64,000 bases of DNA from Cloacibacillus sp. (GCA_036655895.1 JAVVPF010000013.1:1-64000), one strand, 5' to 3'; shown: positions 33,486-41,889, numbered from the stretch's first letter. Made by a program: numbers and translations. The notes: generated from the letters alone by a model not told the origin.

Positions 33486-34133
33486 TTGAACAAGGACAAG
33501 ACGACGATTTACCTCATCCGTCACGGCGAATGCGCGGGAAACAAAGAAAACCGCATACGCGGCTGTATGGACTTCCCTCTCAACGAAAACGGCGTAAAGC
33601 AGGCGCACGCGCTTTCGTGCGCAATGAAAGGCAAGAATATAGAATACATCTACACAAGCCCGCTCTCGCGCGCCACGGCGACGGCGGATATTCTGGGCGC
33701 GGCGCTCGGCCTCCCCTACGAGGCGCGGGAAGGCTTCTGCAACATACATCTCGGGCCGTGGGAAAACAGAAAAAAAGCGGAACTTGCGATAGAAGAACCG
33801 GAAAAATGGCGGACCTGGCTCGACCAGCCTGAGGAGCTTGTAATAGAAGGCGGAGAGACGCTCGACCAAGTCGGCGCAAGGGCCATCAAAGAGCTGAACG
33901 GCGTCATTGACGAGCACAGGGGCGCAAATATCGCGCTCGTCGCGCACCGCGGGGTGCTGAAGCCGCTTCTTGCGGCGGCGCTCGGCGTGGCGCGTCCGAG
34001 CTACTGGCGGCTCCACGTCGACACGGCCTCCTACAGCACGCTCACCTTCGACAGCCTGCACGGATACTGCCTCATGGGGCTGAACTACACGCAGCACCTC
34101 GGCGACCTGCGGATAATACAGGAGTTTGATTAA
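33486..34133 (+). CDS. Histidine phosphatase (phosphoglycerate mutase-like) family protein
   Basis: Cytosolic phosphohydrolase of the histidine phosphatase superfamily, 215 aa. The RHGE motif (YLIRHGECAGN, ~9-19) supplies the phospho-accepting His. TSPLSRATATAD (~57-68) and the second catalytic His in VAHRGV (~155) complete the active site. TTG 33486 is chosen because AGGAG (33473-33477) is 8 bases away, while it touches the alternative GTG at 33477. First of four tightly spaced genes with folP and folK. It might dephosphorylate a pterin precursor or act in cobamide or sugar-phosphate metabolism; the substrate is unknown. Confidence 0.82.
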   Translation: MNKDKTTIYLIRHGECAGNKENRIRGCMDFPLNENGVKQAHALSCAMKGKNIEYIYTSPLSRATATADILGAALGLPYEAREGFCNIHLGPWENRKKAELAIEEPEKWRTWLDQPEELVIEGGETLDQVGARAIKELNGVIDEHRGANIALVAHRGVLKPLLAAALGVARPSYWRLHVDTASYSTLTFDSLHGYCLMGLNYTQHLGDLRIIQEFD

Positions 34134-35345
34134 ATGACGGCCCATCTCATACGTTACGACGATAAAAACGAACTTGCCGCCGCGCTTTTGAAGGCCGGCG
34201 TCAGCGCCGAATCTCTGCCCTACTTTGAAAACCGGCGCGAGACGGTGCAGATATATCTGACCGGCGTCTCGGCTCCGGCCGCAAACATCATAAAGCAGGA
34301 GATGCTTTCGCGCGGAGGCGACGCCGCGGTACACGCGCAGACGATACGCTGCGGCGTCGAAAAAAGCGACGTCGTAATCTTCGGCACAAGAAAACAGCTT
34401 TCCTTTCTCGCGGAAAAGCTCGCAAAGATGCCTTGGTGGGGACTTGAAAAATGCGCGAAGGAGATAATTTCGCTTACCGCAGCGGCGGTGATAAAAAAAA
34501 TCGCGCTGCCAAGCGGTGCTGCGCTTGAGTTCGGGCGCAGGATGCACCTCATGGGCATAATAAATCTGACGGACGATTCTTTTTTTGAGGGCAGCAGAAG
34601 CGACGGCGCAGCAGACGCCGCGCGCCGCGCGGTAAAGATGGCGGCGGATGGCGCGGACATTTTAGACCTCGGCGCAGAATCGACGCGTCCCGGCGCGGGC
34701 CGCGTGCCTGAGGAAACGGAGATATCGCGCATGACGGAGGCGGTGCGCGCGATACGCCGCGAGCTGCCGCGTATGCCGCTGTCAATAGACACCACGCGCG
34801 GAAGCGTGGCATATTCCGCGCTTGAAGCGGGGGCCGACATAATAAACGACGTCTCCGGCCTCACCTACGACAAAGAGGTGGCGCGCGCCGCCGCGCGGTA
34901 CAGGGCTATGCTCGTCGTCATGCACATGCGCGGCACGCCGGAGACTATGGGCGATATGTGCTGCTACGACAATCTTATCTCAGAGGTCTGCTGCGGCCTC
35001 CGCGAAAGCGCGCAAACGGCGCTTGAACTTGGCGTTTCCAGTGAATACCTGATAACCGACCCTGGACTGGGCTTTGCAAAAACCCACGAACAGAACCTCG
35101 AGCTCGTGCGCCACTGCGAAAGCTTCAGGGCGCTCGGCTGGCCGGTGCTGATAGGAGCGTCAAGAAAGGGCTTCGTGGGCCGCGCCACAGGCGCGGAAAA
35201 GGCGGGCGAACGCCTCGCCGGCACACTTGCGGTAACGGCGCTCACCTGCTGGCAGCGCGCCGACATAATAAGGGTGCATGACGTGAAGGAAAACAAAGAG
35301 GTCATCAAGATGACCGAAGCGATTCGGGGGGCGGACAATGTCTGA
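34134..35345 (+). CDS. folP: Dihydropteroate synthase with N-terminal extension
   Basis: Joins p-aminobenzoate to hydroxymethyl-dihydropterin diphosphate in folate synthesis. 403 aa, about 130 longer than a minimal DHPS. The DHPS barrel occupies ~138-395: MGIINLTDDSFFEGS, DILDLGAESTRPGA, IDTTRGSVA, INDVSG, DPGLGFAKT and GASRKGFVG. Loop 1 reads LTDDSF where most enzymes have (V/L)TPDSF. Residues 1-135 form an extra domain (includes VVIFGTRKQLSFLAEKL) with no function I recognise. ATG 34134 follows the phosphatase stop immediately. It overlaps folK by 8 bases. Confidence 0.92.
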   Translation: MTAHLIRYDDKNELAAALLKAGVSAESLPYFENRRETVQIYLTGVSAPAANIIKQEMLSRGGDAAVHAQTIRCGVEKSDVVIFGTRKQLSFLAEKLAKMPWWGLEKCAKEIISLTAAAVIKKIALPSGAALEFGRRMHLMGIINLTDDSFFEGSRSDGAADAARRAVKMAADGADILDLGAESTRPGAGRVPEETEISRMTEAVRAIRRELPRMPLSIDTTRGSVAYSALEAGADIINDVSGLTYDKEVARAAARYRAMLVVMHMRGTPETMGDMCCYDNLISEVCCGLRESAQTALELGVSSEYLITDPGLGFAKTHEQNLELVRHCESFRALGWPVLIGASRKGFVGRATGAEKAGERLAGTLAVTALTCWQRADIIRVHDVKENKEVIKMTEAIRGADNV

Positions 35346-35832
35346 TCATAAAGTGTTTCTGGCGCTTGGCTCCAACCTTGGCAACAGGCTTGAGATGCTG
35401 AAACGCACCGTTTCCAAACTGAGGGCGCTTGGACTTTCCATAGAGGCGAAGAGCCGCGTATGGGAGACGGAGCCGTGGGGAGTGACCGACCAGCCGCTAT
35501 TTCTGAATATGTGCGTGGCGGCGCGTACAGAGCTTGAACCGGTCGAGCTGCTCACGCTGCTCAAAAGCACGGAGTCCGAGATGGGGCGCACCGCAGGAAG
35601 GCACTGGGGGCCGCGCGAGATAGACATAGATATAATTTTCTACGACGACGTCGTCTTTTGTGAGGAGAAACTCCAAATACCTCACAGGTACATGCAGGAA
35701 AGAGATTTCGTGCTGCTTCCGCTCTCTGAGATAGCGCCGGATATGGTCCATCCCCTGCTCGGCAAAAGCGTCCGCCGGCTGCTTGAGGAGCTTGAAGGCG
35801 CAAAAAGCGGCACGTGGATATCCGAGATATGA
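35338..35832 (+). CDS. folK: 2-amino-4-hydroxy-6-hydroxymethyldihydropteridine diphosphokinase
   Basis: Pyrophosphokinase making the pterin substrate of DHPS, 164 aa (standard). Begins VFLALGSNLGNR; has WETEPWGVTDQPLFLN (~42-57), PREIDIDIIFYDD (~96-108, metal-binding Asp pair) and IPHRYMQERDFVLLPL (~117-132). Overlaps folP by 8 bases and the next gene by 4. No folB or folE is in the window, so the pathway is completed elsewhere. Confidence 0.95.
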   Translation: MSDHKVFLALGSNLGNRLEMLKRTVSKLRALGLSIEAKSRVWETEPWGVTDQPLFLNMCVAARTELEPVELLTLLKSTESEMGRTAGRHWGPREIDIDIIFYDDVVFCEEKLQIPHRYMQERDFVLLPLSEIAPDMVHPLLGKSVRRLLEELEGAKSGTWISEI

Positions 35833-36623
35833 GGCAAAGAGCAGACCTTATCGCGGCGGCGCGCAGACGCCCCGCCATGTGGTTTCTGCCGGCGGTGGTC
35901 CTTGCCGGGTTTATTGTGCTGTGGCTGCTGCCAGCGCCAGACGAGATAGAAAAAAACATCAGCCTGCGCACGCTCGAGGTGCCAGAATTTCCGATAATAC
36001 TGGTGCTGGAACAGGACAAGGGAACGATAACCTCCGCGTGGCTCCGCACCCCCGCGGGCGCGCGGCAGATGGATCAGCTTGTCGGCCTCTCGTACATCGC
36101 AAGCGACCCAGTGATCTCAAAGGTCGACCAGGATACGAAGAACGACCTGCTGTGGCGGCTCTCCTTCACAAACCTGGAGGGCGACGGAGTACATCTCTGG
36201 CTCGGAATGACGACCTTCTCGCCGAAGGTCTACATAGCGGCGACGCCGTTCCAGTACACCAGATGGCACGCGCTGCCCGCGAAGATAGAGGTGCCTAAGG
36301 GCACCTGTGTTTATATCGCGCCGGCCGCGCCGCAGTATTACAAGGACGCGGAACAGTACAGGGGACGCGACAGCTATTCGTTCATATACACGATGATGCT
36401 GACGCCGGAAGGCCCCGCCTTCGTGCCGGCTCCCTCCGTCTACAAGCAGCTTGCCGTTCTGCTCAAAGCCGGCATGCACGGCGAGACTTCGCCGAAAAAA
36501 CGCCTCGCCTACGTGAAGATGCTCACGGAATTCAATCGGCTGGCCGAAGGAAAAGCGCCGCAGGCGGACACTCTGCTTAATTTTCCGATAGAGCGTCTGG
36601 ACACGCTTTCGTGGAAAAAATAA
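35829..36623 (+). CDS. Unknown membrane-anchored protein in the fol operon
   Basis: Not recognised. 264 aa from ATG 35829, which overlaps the folK stop (ATGA); GTG 35814 is an in-frame alternative. One membrane segment (MWFLPAVVLAGFIVLWLLPAP, ~17-37) with a positively charged N-terminus, so the remaining ~225 residues should be outside the membrane. The outer part is Pro/Tyr-rich, beta-like (VYIAATPFQYTRW, CVYIAPAAPQYY), with no catalytic motif. Coupled to folate genes by position only; no evidence of a folate role. Ends in a strong terminator. Confidence 0.65.
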   Translation: MRQRADLIAAARRRPAMWFLPAVVLAGFIVLWLLPAPDEIEKNISLRTLEVPEFPIILVLEQDKGTITSAWLRTPAGARQMDQLVGLSYIASDPVISKVDQDTKNDLLWRLSFTNLEGDGVHLWLGMTTFSPKVYIAATPFQYTRWHALPAKIEVPKGTCVYIAPAAPQYYKDAEQYRGRDSYSFIYTMMLTPEGPAFVPAPSVYKQLAVLLKAGMHGETSPKKRLAYVKMLTEFNRLAEGKAPQADTLLNFPIERLDTLSWKK

Positions 36624-36677
36624 ACTTAAGCCGCGCGGCTCAATTATGGAAAATTTAATATATTAAAGTTAGTAAAT

Positions 36678-36722
36678 AATAAGGAGTTCCGGCATTTATC
36701 GCGCCGGAACTCCTTATTATAT
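36678..36722. terminator. Bidirectional terminator between the fol operon and rpiR-type gene
   Basis: Perfect 16-bp stem AATAAGGAGTTCCGGC / GCCGGAACTCCTTATT (36678-36693, 36703-36718) with a 9-base loop and AT-rich flanks on both sides. Confidence 0.9.
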
Positions 36723-36755
36723 TTATTTATCTCGATGAGAAATGCGGCGGATATT

Positions 36756-37622
36756 TTAATATCTCAGGCCGAAAATCGGGTGGAAAATCCTTTCGTCGTG
36801 CAGGAACTGCGCCTGCTCGTCAAATGAGCGCTTCGCATCAGCTCCGAGCGAGACGGCGAGCGACGAGGTGAGCACATGCGTCAAGAAGACGGGGCCGATG
36901 ATGCTGCTGCCGAAGGTGGGGCTGTTCGCGGAGACGTTGAGCTGTAATTCGGCGAAACGGCAGACTGGCGCGGCCGCGCTGTCTGTCATCGAAATTATTT
37001 TAGCTCCGTTTCTGTGCGCTATTTCCACAGATTCAGTAACTTCCACCGCGTAGCTGGGAAGCTCGCAGACGATAACGACGTCGCCCTCGCGGACTGCGCG
37101 CACCTGCTCCCAAAGGGAAAGCGCGCCCCTGCGGCACATTATCGCGCGGCAGCCCATTATCGTAAGGCGCATCTGCATCAGCTCCATTACGAGCGAAGAG
37201 ATGCCCCAGCCGATACAGTAGATGTTGTTCGCGCCCTTTATTATCTCATTGAAGCGGTCTGTCTCGGCCTTGGTGAGCTGCGCCATCGTGTCGTCGAGGT
37301 TCGCGTGCTCCGCTTTGAAAACGCTTTCGGGGAACTCGTCGTTTGAATCGACCGCGCGCGCAAGAAGCGCCGCAGGGTTGATCTGTTCGAGTATCGTCTT
37401 TTGCAGGCAGGCCTTAAGCTCCGCGTAGCCGGAGAAGCCAAGCATCTGCGCGACGCGCACGAGCTGAGCCTTTGAGACCTTCAATTCGTCCGCAATGTCG
37501 CCTATCGAGCGGAACGACGCCTCACGCATGTTAGCGAGCAGGTATTCCGCCACGCGGCGCGCCTTGTTAGGCATAGTGTGCGCCTTTTCCATCAGAAGGT
37601 TCTGCAGTTGTGTGCTGTCCAT
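36756..37622 (-). CDS. MurR/RpiR family transcriptional regulator
   Basis: 288-aa regulator: N-terminal helix-turn-helix of the RpiR type (residues ~1-77; KARRVAEYLLANMREASFRS, then IADELKVSKAQLVRVAQMLGFSGYAELK) plus a SIS sugar-phosphate-binding domain (~125-260; IYCIGWGISSLVMELMQMRL, REGDVVIVCELPSYAVEVTE). SIS domains usually sense phosphosugars. The typical S/T residues of the sugar site are only partly kept (GWGISS). Monocistronic; the target is unknown, with no sugar genes adjacent. The oxidoreductase upstream ends in its own hairpin. Confidence 0.85.
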   Translation of the reverse strand: MDSTQLQNLLMEKAHTMPNKARRVAEYLLANMREASFRSIGDIADELKVSKAQLVRVAQMLGFSGYAELKACLQKTILEQINPAALLARAVDSNDEFPESVFKAEHANLDDTMAQLTKAETDRFNEIIKGANNIYCIGWGISSLVMELMQMRLTIMGCRAIMCRRGALSLWEQVRAVREGDVVIVCELPSYAVEVTESVEIAHRNGAKIISMTDSAAAPVCRFAELQLNVSANSPTFGSSIIGPVFLTHVLTSSLAVSLGADAKRSFDEQAQFLHDERIFHPIFGLRY

Positions 37623-37821
37623 CTAATACACTCCTTAAACATCTCTTAAGAATCTATTTATGCGATGCTGTCAAGTCAATAAAAATACCCTTCAGCGCGT
37701 ATAATGAAGTTTAGTTAGAAAAATAAAAGTTGTCAACCGAAGAGTATTTTATTTCGTGCAGGTTTACAAAATAATAAGCGTAAAAAAGGATATTCTATCG
37801 AAGGTATAAATATATGATATA

Positions 37822-37867
37822 TAAACGAAGCGTCCGGAGAACGCCCTTTGCGCTCCGCGGACGCTTC
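37822..37867 (-). terminator. Terminator-like hairpin after the flavin oxidoreductase gene
   Basis: Stem GAAGCGTCCG / CGGACGCTTC (37827-37836, 37858-37867) with a 21-base loop; on the minus strand followed by GTTTATATATC, a poor T run. Confidence 0.55.
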
Positions 37868-37904
37868 ATCGTCAAATATTCACAGCCCGGCGAGAAAGTG
37901 TTTT

Positions 37905-39068
37905 TTAAAGCGGATCCCAGTCTCCCTCATGCTTATCCCTCATTATCGGGCAGGTGACGGCGCCTGTGGCCGCGGTTCTGGAACAGGCGTTGCAGGAGAA
38001 GCAGGCCGAAGGCCGCGAATCTTCCTCCGCCCAGCGGTTTATAAGATCCGGCTCCGCTATGAAGGGGCGGCTTAGGCCGAAAAGGTCCGCGTCGCCCGCC
38101 GTAAAGAGAGCGGCGATGACGGGCAGCGAGCGCAGGCCGCCCGTGAGGACGACAAGCGAATCTTTAGGGGCCTTTTCGCGGATGGCTTTCGCGTATTCCG
38201 CAAAGGGAGCCTCTGAGTCTCCGGCAGATACTCCTACCATGTTTGGACTGCGGTGAGCCTCGGAATAGGATGTGCCGGAGGAGACCTCTATGACCTCTAC
38301 GCCGGCCTCTATCATTGAAAGCGCCGCTTTTACGCCCTCGCGCGCGCCGTAGCCGCCGGGCGTCCCCTCTTCCGCGCTTATTTTGAGCCAGACGGAAAAT
38401 TCCGGCCCGACCGCGCGGCGCACGGCCAGACAGACCTCGCGCATGAAGCGGCTTCTGTTCTCATCGCTGCCGCCGTAGGCGTCCGTGCGCTTGTTTAAGA
38501 GCGGCGACATAAACTGCGTCAGCAGATAGCCGTGCGCGCCGTGTATCTCAACGCCGTCGGCGCCGCCCTCTTTGACGCGCGCGGCGGCCTTCGCAAATTC
38601 TTCCGTGACTTTTTTTATCTCCTCTTCGCTCATGGCGGCCGAGGTGCATGACGCTCCCGGATAGGGCTCGCCGCTTGGCGAAAGCGCGAGTGCGTCTGTT
38701 TCATTGCCGGCAAGCTTCGCGGCTCCCGCGTGGCATATCTGCACGACGAGCTTTGAACCGGCCCTATGGACGGCCTCCGCAAGCAGGCGCACGTCGGCCA
38801 CAGCCTCGTCGGAATCAAGCCCCCACTGACGCGGCGCGGCCCGGCCCTCGCGGCTGACGTAGGCAAACTCGGAGATGACGACGCCCGCGCCGCCGGCGGC
38901 CGCCTCGGCCTGACGCGAAACGGCGAGGTCGGTTATGCGCCCCGTCGCTTCGTCGCATACACCAAGCCATGTGGCTGAGCGCACGAAGCGGTTGCGTACT
39001 GGAAAGACTTTATTGTCGAATGGCAAAAACAACTGCCTTATAGCCGTTATATCGTTATTTTCTTTCAT
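37905..39068 (-). CDS. NADH:flavin oxidoreductase (old yellow enzyme family) with C-terminal Cys cluster
   Basis: FMN-dependent ene-reductase-like protein, 387 aa. TIM-barrel signatures: NRFVRSATWLG (~26-36), VVQICHAGA (~107-115), GADGVEIHGAHGYLLTQFMS (~168-187) and NKRTDAYGGS. The C-terminus adds CFSCNAC plus a Cys ten residues later, resembling the [4Fe-4S] site of the 2,4-dienoyl-CoA reductase/trimethylamine dehydrogenase branch, but the protein stops there and lacks the FAD/NAD domains of those larger enzymes. Likely reduces an activated C=C bond with an external electron donor; the substrate is unknown. Confidence 0.82.
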   Translation of the reverse strand: MKENNDITAIRQLFLPFDNKVFPVRNRFVRSATWLGVCDEATGRITDLAVSRQAEAAAGGAGVVISEFAYVSREGRAAPRQWGLDSDEAVADVRLLAEAVHRAGSKLVVQICHAGAAKLAGNETDALALSPSGEPYPGASCTSAAMSEEEIKKVTEEFAKAAARVKEGGADGVEIHGAHGYLLTQFMSPLLNKRTDAYGGSDENRSRFMREVCLAVRRAVGPEFSVWLKISAEEGTPGGYGAREGVKAALSMIEAGVEVIEVSSGTSYSEAHRSPNMVGVSAGDSEAPFAEYAKAIREKAPKDSLVVLTGGLRSLPVIAALFTAGDADLFGLSRPFIAEPDLINRWAEEDSRPSACFSCNACSRTAATGAVTCPIMRDKHEGDWDPL

Positions 39069-39110
39069 TTTTTGATTACCTTTCTGTGCTGATTTTATGA
39101 AGCCGCGGCG

Positions 39111-40061
39111 TCAGATAAATGACAATAGCGCAGCCGCTCTCTCTTCGCTAATGCCCGCGTGCAGCGCGAGCCGCTTGATGCCGAATTTTCCATGTCCGGT
39201 AAATTTTGAGCGATCTTTTTTCGGGACTGACCACGGGCCGTCCGGCGTTGCTTTTACCAGGGCGCGCGCCGACGCCTCCGCCAATATAAGCTCGCCAAGC
39301 GCCGGATGGCGCGGCCCGGACGCGGTCTCTTCCGCAAGAGACTCTGTCTCCTGAAGGCCTATCCTTATCGGAACGAAGCCCAGTTCAAGCGCGAGCTCTA
39401 TAAATTCTCCACCCCAAAGCGCCGCCTCTTTCACGGAAAGCGGCGTGAAGGCGCCGCTTTCGCAGAGGAGCTGAAGCTCCGTGCCCTTTATTACCAGGCA
39501 GGGATAGAGGCGCAGCTCCCAACTGTCGGCGCCTTTTAATTCGGCAAGTTTTTTAAGGTCAAGGAGGCTGCTTGCCTTCGTCTGTCCAGGCAGGCCTATC
39601 ATCATCTGCACTCCGATGGGGAGGCCTTCGCGCTTTAATATGGAGATGTCTTTGAAAATTTTCTCAGGATCGGCCTCACGTTTGCAGGCTGCAAGCACAC
39701 GCGGGTCCAGCGTGGGGATGCCCAGCTCGACGCGCGAGACGGGATAGCGCAGAACGAGCGCGCGCAGCTCGTCGCAGCTCAGATCCCCTGGGTAGGTGGA
39801 GAATCTTATCGTGCTTCCGGCCGGCGCGCACTCGGTGACCGCGTCCAGATATTTTTTTATTGTTTCAGCTTCAAAACGGCAGAAGGAGCCTCCGAAGAAG
39901 CAGACCTCGCGCGGTGCGTCAAGCTCCGACAGGCGCGCGCGCACATAGTCGGGCGGCGGCGTCTCCGTCACTCCGGTGATGGCCCTCTGATTGCAGTATA
40001 CGCACTGCCCTCTGCACCCCGCGAAGGGCAGAAAGAAGGGCATTTTTTTTAAAACGGTCAT
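39111..40061 (-). CDS. Radical SAM protein, Elp3/HemN-like
   Basis: 316-aa radical SAM enzyme. The cluster motif CRGQCVYC is at 16-23 (CxxxCxxC) and CFFGGSF at ~54-60 is the GG[ED]P-equivalent. SWELRLYPCLVIKGTEL (~186-202) matches the Elp3/oxygen-independent-coproporphyrinogen-oxidase-like SPASM-lacking group. It has no C-terminal acetyltransferase, so it is not a full Elp3. Some bacterial relatives lie near the rnc-coaD locus. Function is unknown. Confidence 0.78.
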   Translation of the reverse strand: MTVLKKMPFFLPFAGCRGQCVYCNQRAITGVTETPPPDYVRARLSELDAPREVCFFGGSFCRFEAETIKKYLDAVTECAPAGSTIRFSTYPGDLSCDELRALVLRYPVSRVELGIPTLDPRVLAACKREADPEKIFKDISILKREGLPIGVQMMIGLPGQTKASSLLDLKKLAELKGADSWELRLYPCLVIKGTELQLLCESGAFTPLSVKEAALWGGEFIELALELGFVPIRIGLQETESLAEETASGPRHPALGELILAEASARALVKATPDGPWSVPKKDRSKFTGHGKFGIKRLALHAGISEERAAALLSFI

Positions 40062-40075
40062 TTTTTCGTCAAGCC

Positions 40076-40543
40076 TTAATTCCAGTCACAGTATTGGTTT
40101 TCTTCCCACTCCGGCCACAGCGCCGCCCAAGCGAAAAGGTCGGCCCTGTTTTCGAAGCTTTCCATAGAGACGCAGGCGTGGGACCAGAATTTCGCGCCCT
40201 TCGTGTCGTTGAGCAGATGATAAAGCTCATGGAAAATCGCAAAACGCCTCCACAAAAGCGGCAGCCGAGTGTTTATGAAGATGCGGCCGCGCTCGCGGCG
40301 GACGAGGTGTATGCCCCATACGCTTGACGGGAGGTCGGCGTATTTTAATTCTAAAGTAAGTCCAGTCCGTTCTTCCGCTTCGGCCAACAGCTCAAACTCG
40401 CCGAGCCTCTGCCAGTGCGCCGCCTCTTGAGCGGCCCACTGCGGTATAGATTCGGGAGGAAGCGGAAATTCTTCGATTTCGCCGCAGCCGGAAGAGACGG
40501 AGATTTCCTCGTCGAAAAATTTTTCGTTATTTCCCGGAAGCAT
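40076..40543 (-). CDS. ImmA/IrrE family metallopeptidase
   Basis: Zinc protease of the ImmA/IrrE type, 155 aa from ATG 40543. The HELYH motif (HExxH) lies in FAIFHELYHLLNDTKGAKF, with a downstream ENRADLFAWAALWP helix carrying the third-ligand-type Glu/Asp. Starts at 40561 (ATG) or 40582 (GTG) are possible; none has an ideal SD. It overlaps the 3' end of the XRE regulator gene by 17 bases. In characterised pairs the protease cleaves its partner repressor to release a stress or mobile-element response. No phage genes are adjacent. Confidence 0.8.
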   Translation of the reverse strand: MLPGNNEKFFDEEISVSSGCGEIEEFPLPPESIPQWAAQEAAHWQRLGEFELLAEAEERTGLTLELKYADLPSSVWGIHLVRRERGRIFINTRLPLLWRRFAIFHELYHLLNDTKGAKFWSHACVSMESFENRADLFAWAALWPEWEENQYCDWN

Positions 40544-40892
40544 CCTCTTCGTCCCAGTCATCAAGCGCGGCTTCAATGACACGGTAGACCCTGCGAAGCT
40601 CTGTCTCGCTCAGTTTTTTGCTGCGATACCAGATTTCGAGCTCTCCGTTGTCCAGCATTGATTCAAGCTGCACGCGGCCGGGCTTGTCGGGCGACGAAAG
40701 GTCCATCAAAAGGTCGGAGACCTCAACGTCGAGCGCAGGCGCAAGTTTTTGAAGAAGTTTCATTGAAGGAAGACGCCTGTTGCTTTCAAGCGCCTGTACG
40801 TAGATACGGCTTACCTCTACCTTCTCCGCAAGCTTTTGCTGTGTCAGATGCTGCGCCCTGCGAAGAGCTTTGATCCTGTTTCCTAGACTCAT
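40527..40892 (-). CDS. XRE-family helix-turn-helix regulator
   Basis: Probable repressor, 121 aa. HTH at residues ~5-60: NRIKALRRAQHLTQQKLAEK and VSRIYVQALESNRRLPSMKLL. An acidic C-terminal region (SETELRRVYRVIEAALDD) may be the part recognised by the adjacent ImmA-type protease. ATG 40892 is preferred (AAGGAAG 9-10 bases upstream); the open frame extends 26 codons further, into its own promoter. A near-perfect promoter and a palindrome overlapping the -10 sit at 40942-40970, which suggests autorepression. Confidence 0.85.
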   Translation of the reverse strand: MSLGNRIKALRRAQHLTQQKLAEKVEVSRIYVQALESNRRLPSMKLLQKLAPALDVEVSDLLMDLSSPDKPGRVQLESMLDNGELEIWYRSKKLSETELRRVYRVIEAALDDWDEEDASGK

Positions 40893-40941
40893 AATGACAG
40901 GCTTCCTTTCAATTTTGGATTTATGTTGTGCAATATTATTG

Positions 40942-40970
40942 ATATTACTACATAATATTTCTTTTGACAA
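40942..40970 (-). promoter_or_regulatory. Promoter with palindromic operator for the XRE-ImmA pair
   Basis: Minus strand: TTGTCA (40965-40970), a 17-base spacer and TAATAT (40942-40947). The palindrome ATATTA-N5-TAATAT spans the -10 (40942-40958), a likely site for the XRE protein. Confidence 0.65.
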
Positions 40971-40978
40971 CTGATAGA

Positions 40979-41833
40979 TTATATATCCGAGCAGAAATTA
41001 AAAAAATAGACGCAGCTCAGAAGGTCAGCGGCACCGCCCGGGCTTATACGCCGTGGCAGAAAGCGCGCCTCCATCGCATAAAGCGGCGCGTATCCGCAAA
41101 AGCCCGCGTCAAAGGCGGCGCGTACGGCGAGCGCGTCGGCGCGGTACTCGTTTTGCCAGTATTCAAAGCCGCCACGGTGCATGACGTTGCTGTCCTCGCA
41201 GACGCCCATCATTGAAAGCAGGGCGGAAAGCCCGGCGTCGTTGAGCTGCGCGCCGCGCAGGAGCGCCGCTCCAAGCTCCGGAAGGCCGCAGTCTACGACG
41301 GAGGGAAATCCGTGCGCGGCCTCTCCGCGCGCTCCGGTGACGCCGTGCTCGACAAAGAGCCGCTCGCCGTTTGAAAGCCGCGCGCGCGGCTTTGTCAAAA
41401 GAGGCGCAAGTTCGCGTTCAACGGAGCCGGCCGCAAAAGACGCGGCCTCGCGCGCCGCAAGACGCGGCGAATATTCCCCAGCGGAAAATGCGGCGGCCGC
41501 TCCGCAGACGAGGAGCGACAAAAGGTATATAAGGCCCTTGTGAGTGTTCACGCCGCCCGTCGCGCAAAGCATGGCGCGTTCCATCTGGACGCCCGCGGCG
41601 CGCAGTTCCTGCATCATGCGCGCAGGTTCGCCGCGCGCCGCGCCTGTCTGCGCCTGCTGCATCCAAAACGGCGCAATCGCCTCCGCGCTTTTTATAAACA
41701 GTTTGCAGTCCATATCTTCATGGCAGCCGTTTCCAAAGGCGTCGACCAGCCCGGGCTTTGGCGAGGTCATGACCTCGCAGAGGGCAGCGCGGTGCGCGGC
41801 CTCCGAAAGAGCTTTAATGACGCTTGACTTCAT
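40979..41833 (-). CDS. Triphosphoribosyl-dephospho-CoA synthase, CitG/MdcB family
   Basis: Makes the 2'-(5''-triphosphoribosyl)-3'-dephospho-CoA prosthetic group precursor of citrate or malonate lyase/decarboxylase; 284 aa, normal. Signatures are EVMTSPKPGLVDAFGNGCHE (~20-39), GGVNTHKGLIYLL (~93-105) and AAHGFPSVVDCGLPEL (~172-187). ATG 41833. No citrate lyase (CitCDEF) or malonate decarboxylase genes are in this window, so it is either detached from its partners or part of another CoA-derived cofactor system. Divergent from the lytic transglycosylase gene. Confidence 0.85.
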   Translation of the reverse strand: MKSSVIKALSEAAHRAALCEVMTSPKPGLVDAFGNGCHEDMDCKLFIKSAEAIAPFWMQQAQTGAARGEPARMMQELRAAGVQMERAMLCATGGVNTHKGLIYLLSLLVCGAAAAFSAGEYSPRLAAREAASFAAGSVERELAPLLTKPRARLSNGERLFVEHGVTGARGEAAHGFPSVVDCGLPELGAALLRGAQLNDAGLSALLSMMGVCEDSNVMHRGGFEYWQNEYRADALAVRAAFDAGFCGYAPLYAMEARFLPRRISPGGAADLLSCVYFFNFCSDI

Positions 41834-41889
41834 GACGGTTCTGAATCATACTTTTCTAAGTTTATTATGTTGTAAGGAGCCGCCAAATA

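Noticed and set aside
33282-34547. 421-codon minus-strand frame
   Set aside because: Covers the antisense of the histidine phosphatase and folP, whose motifs are unambiguous on the plus strand.
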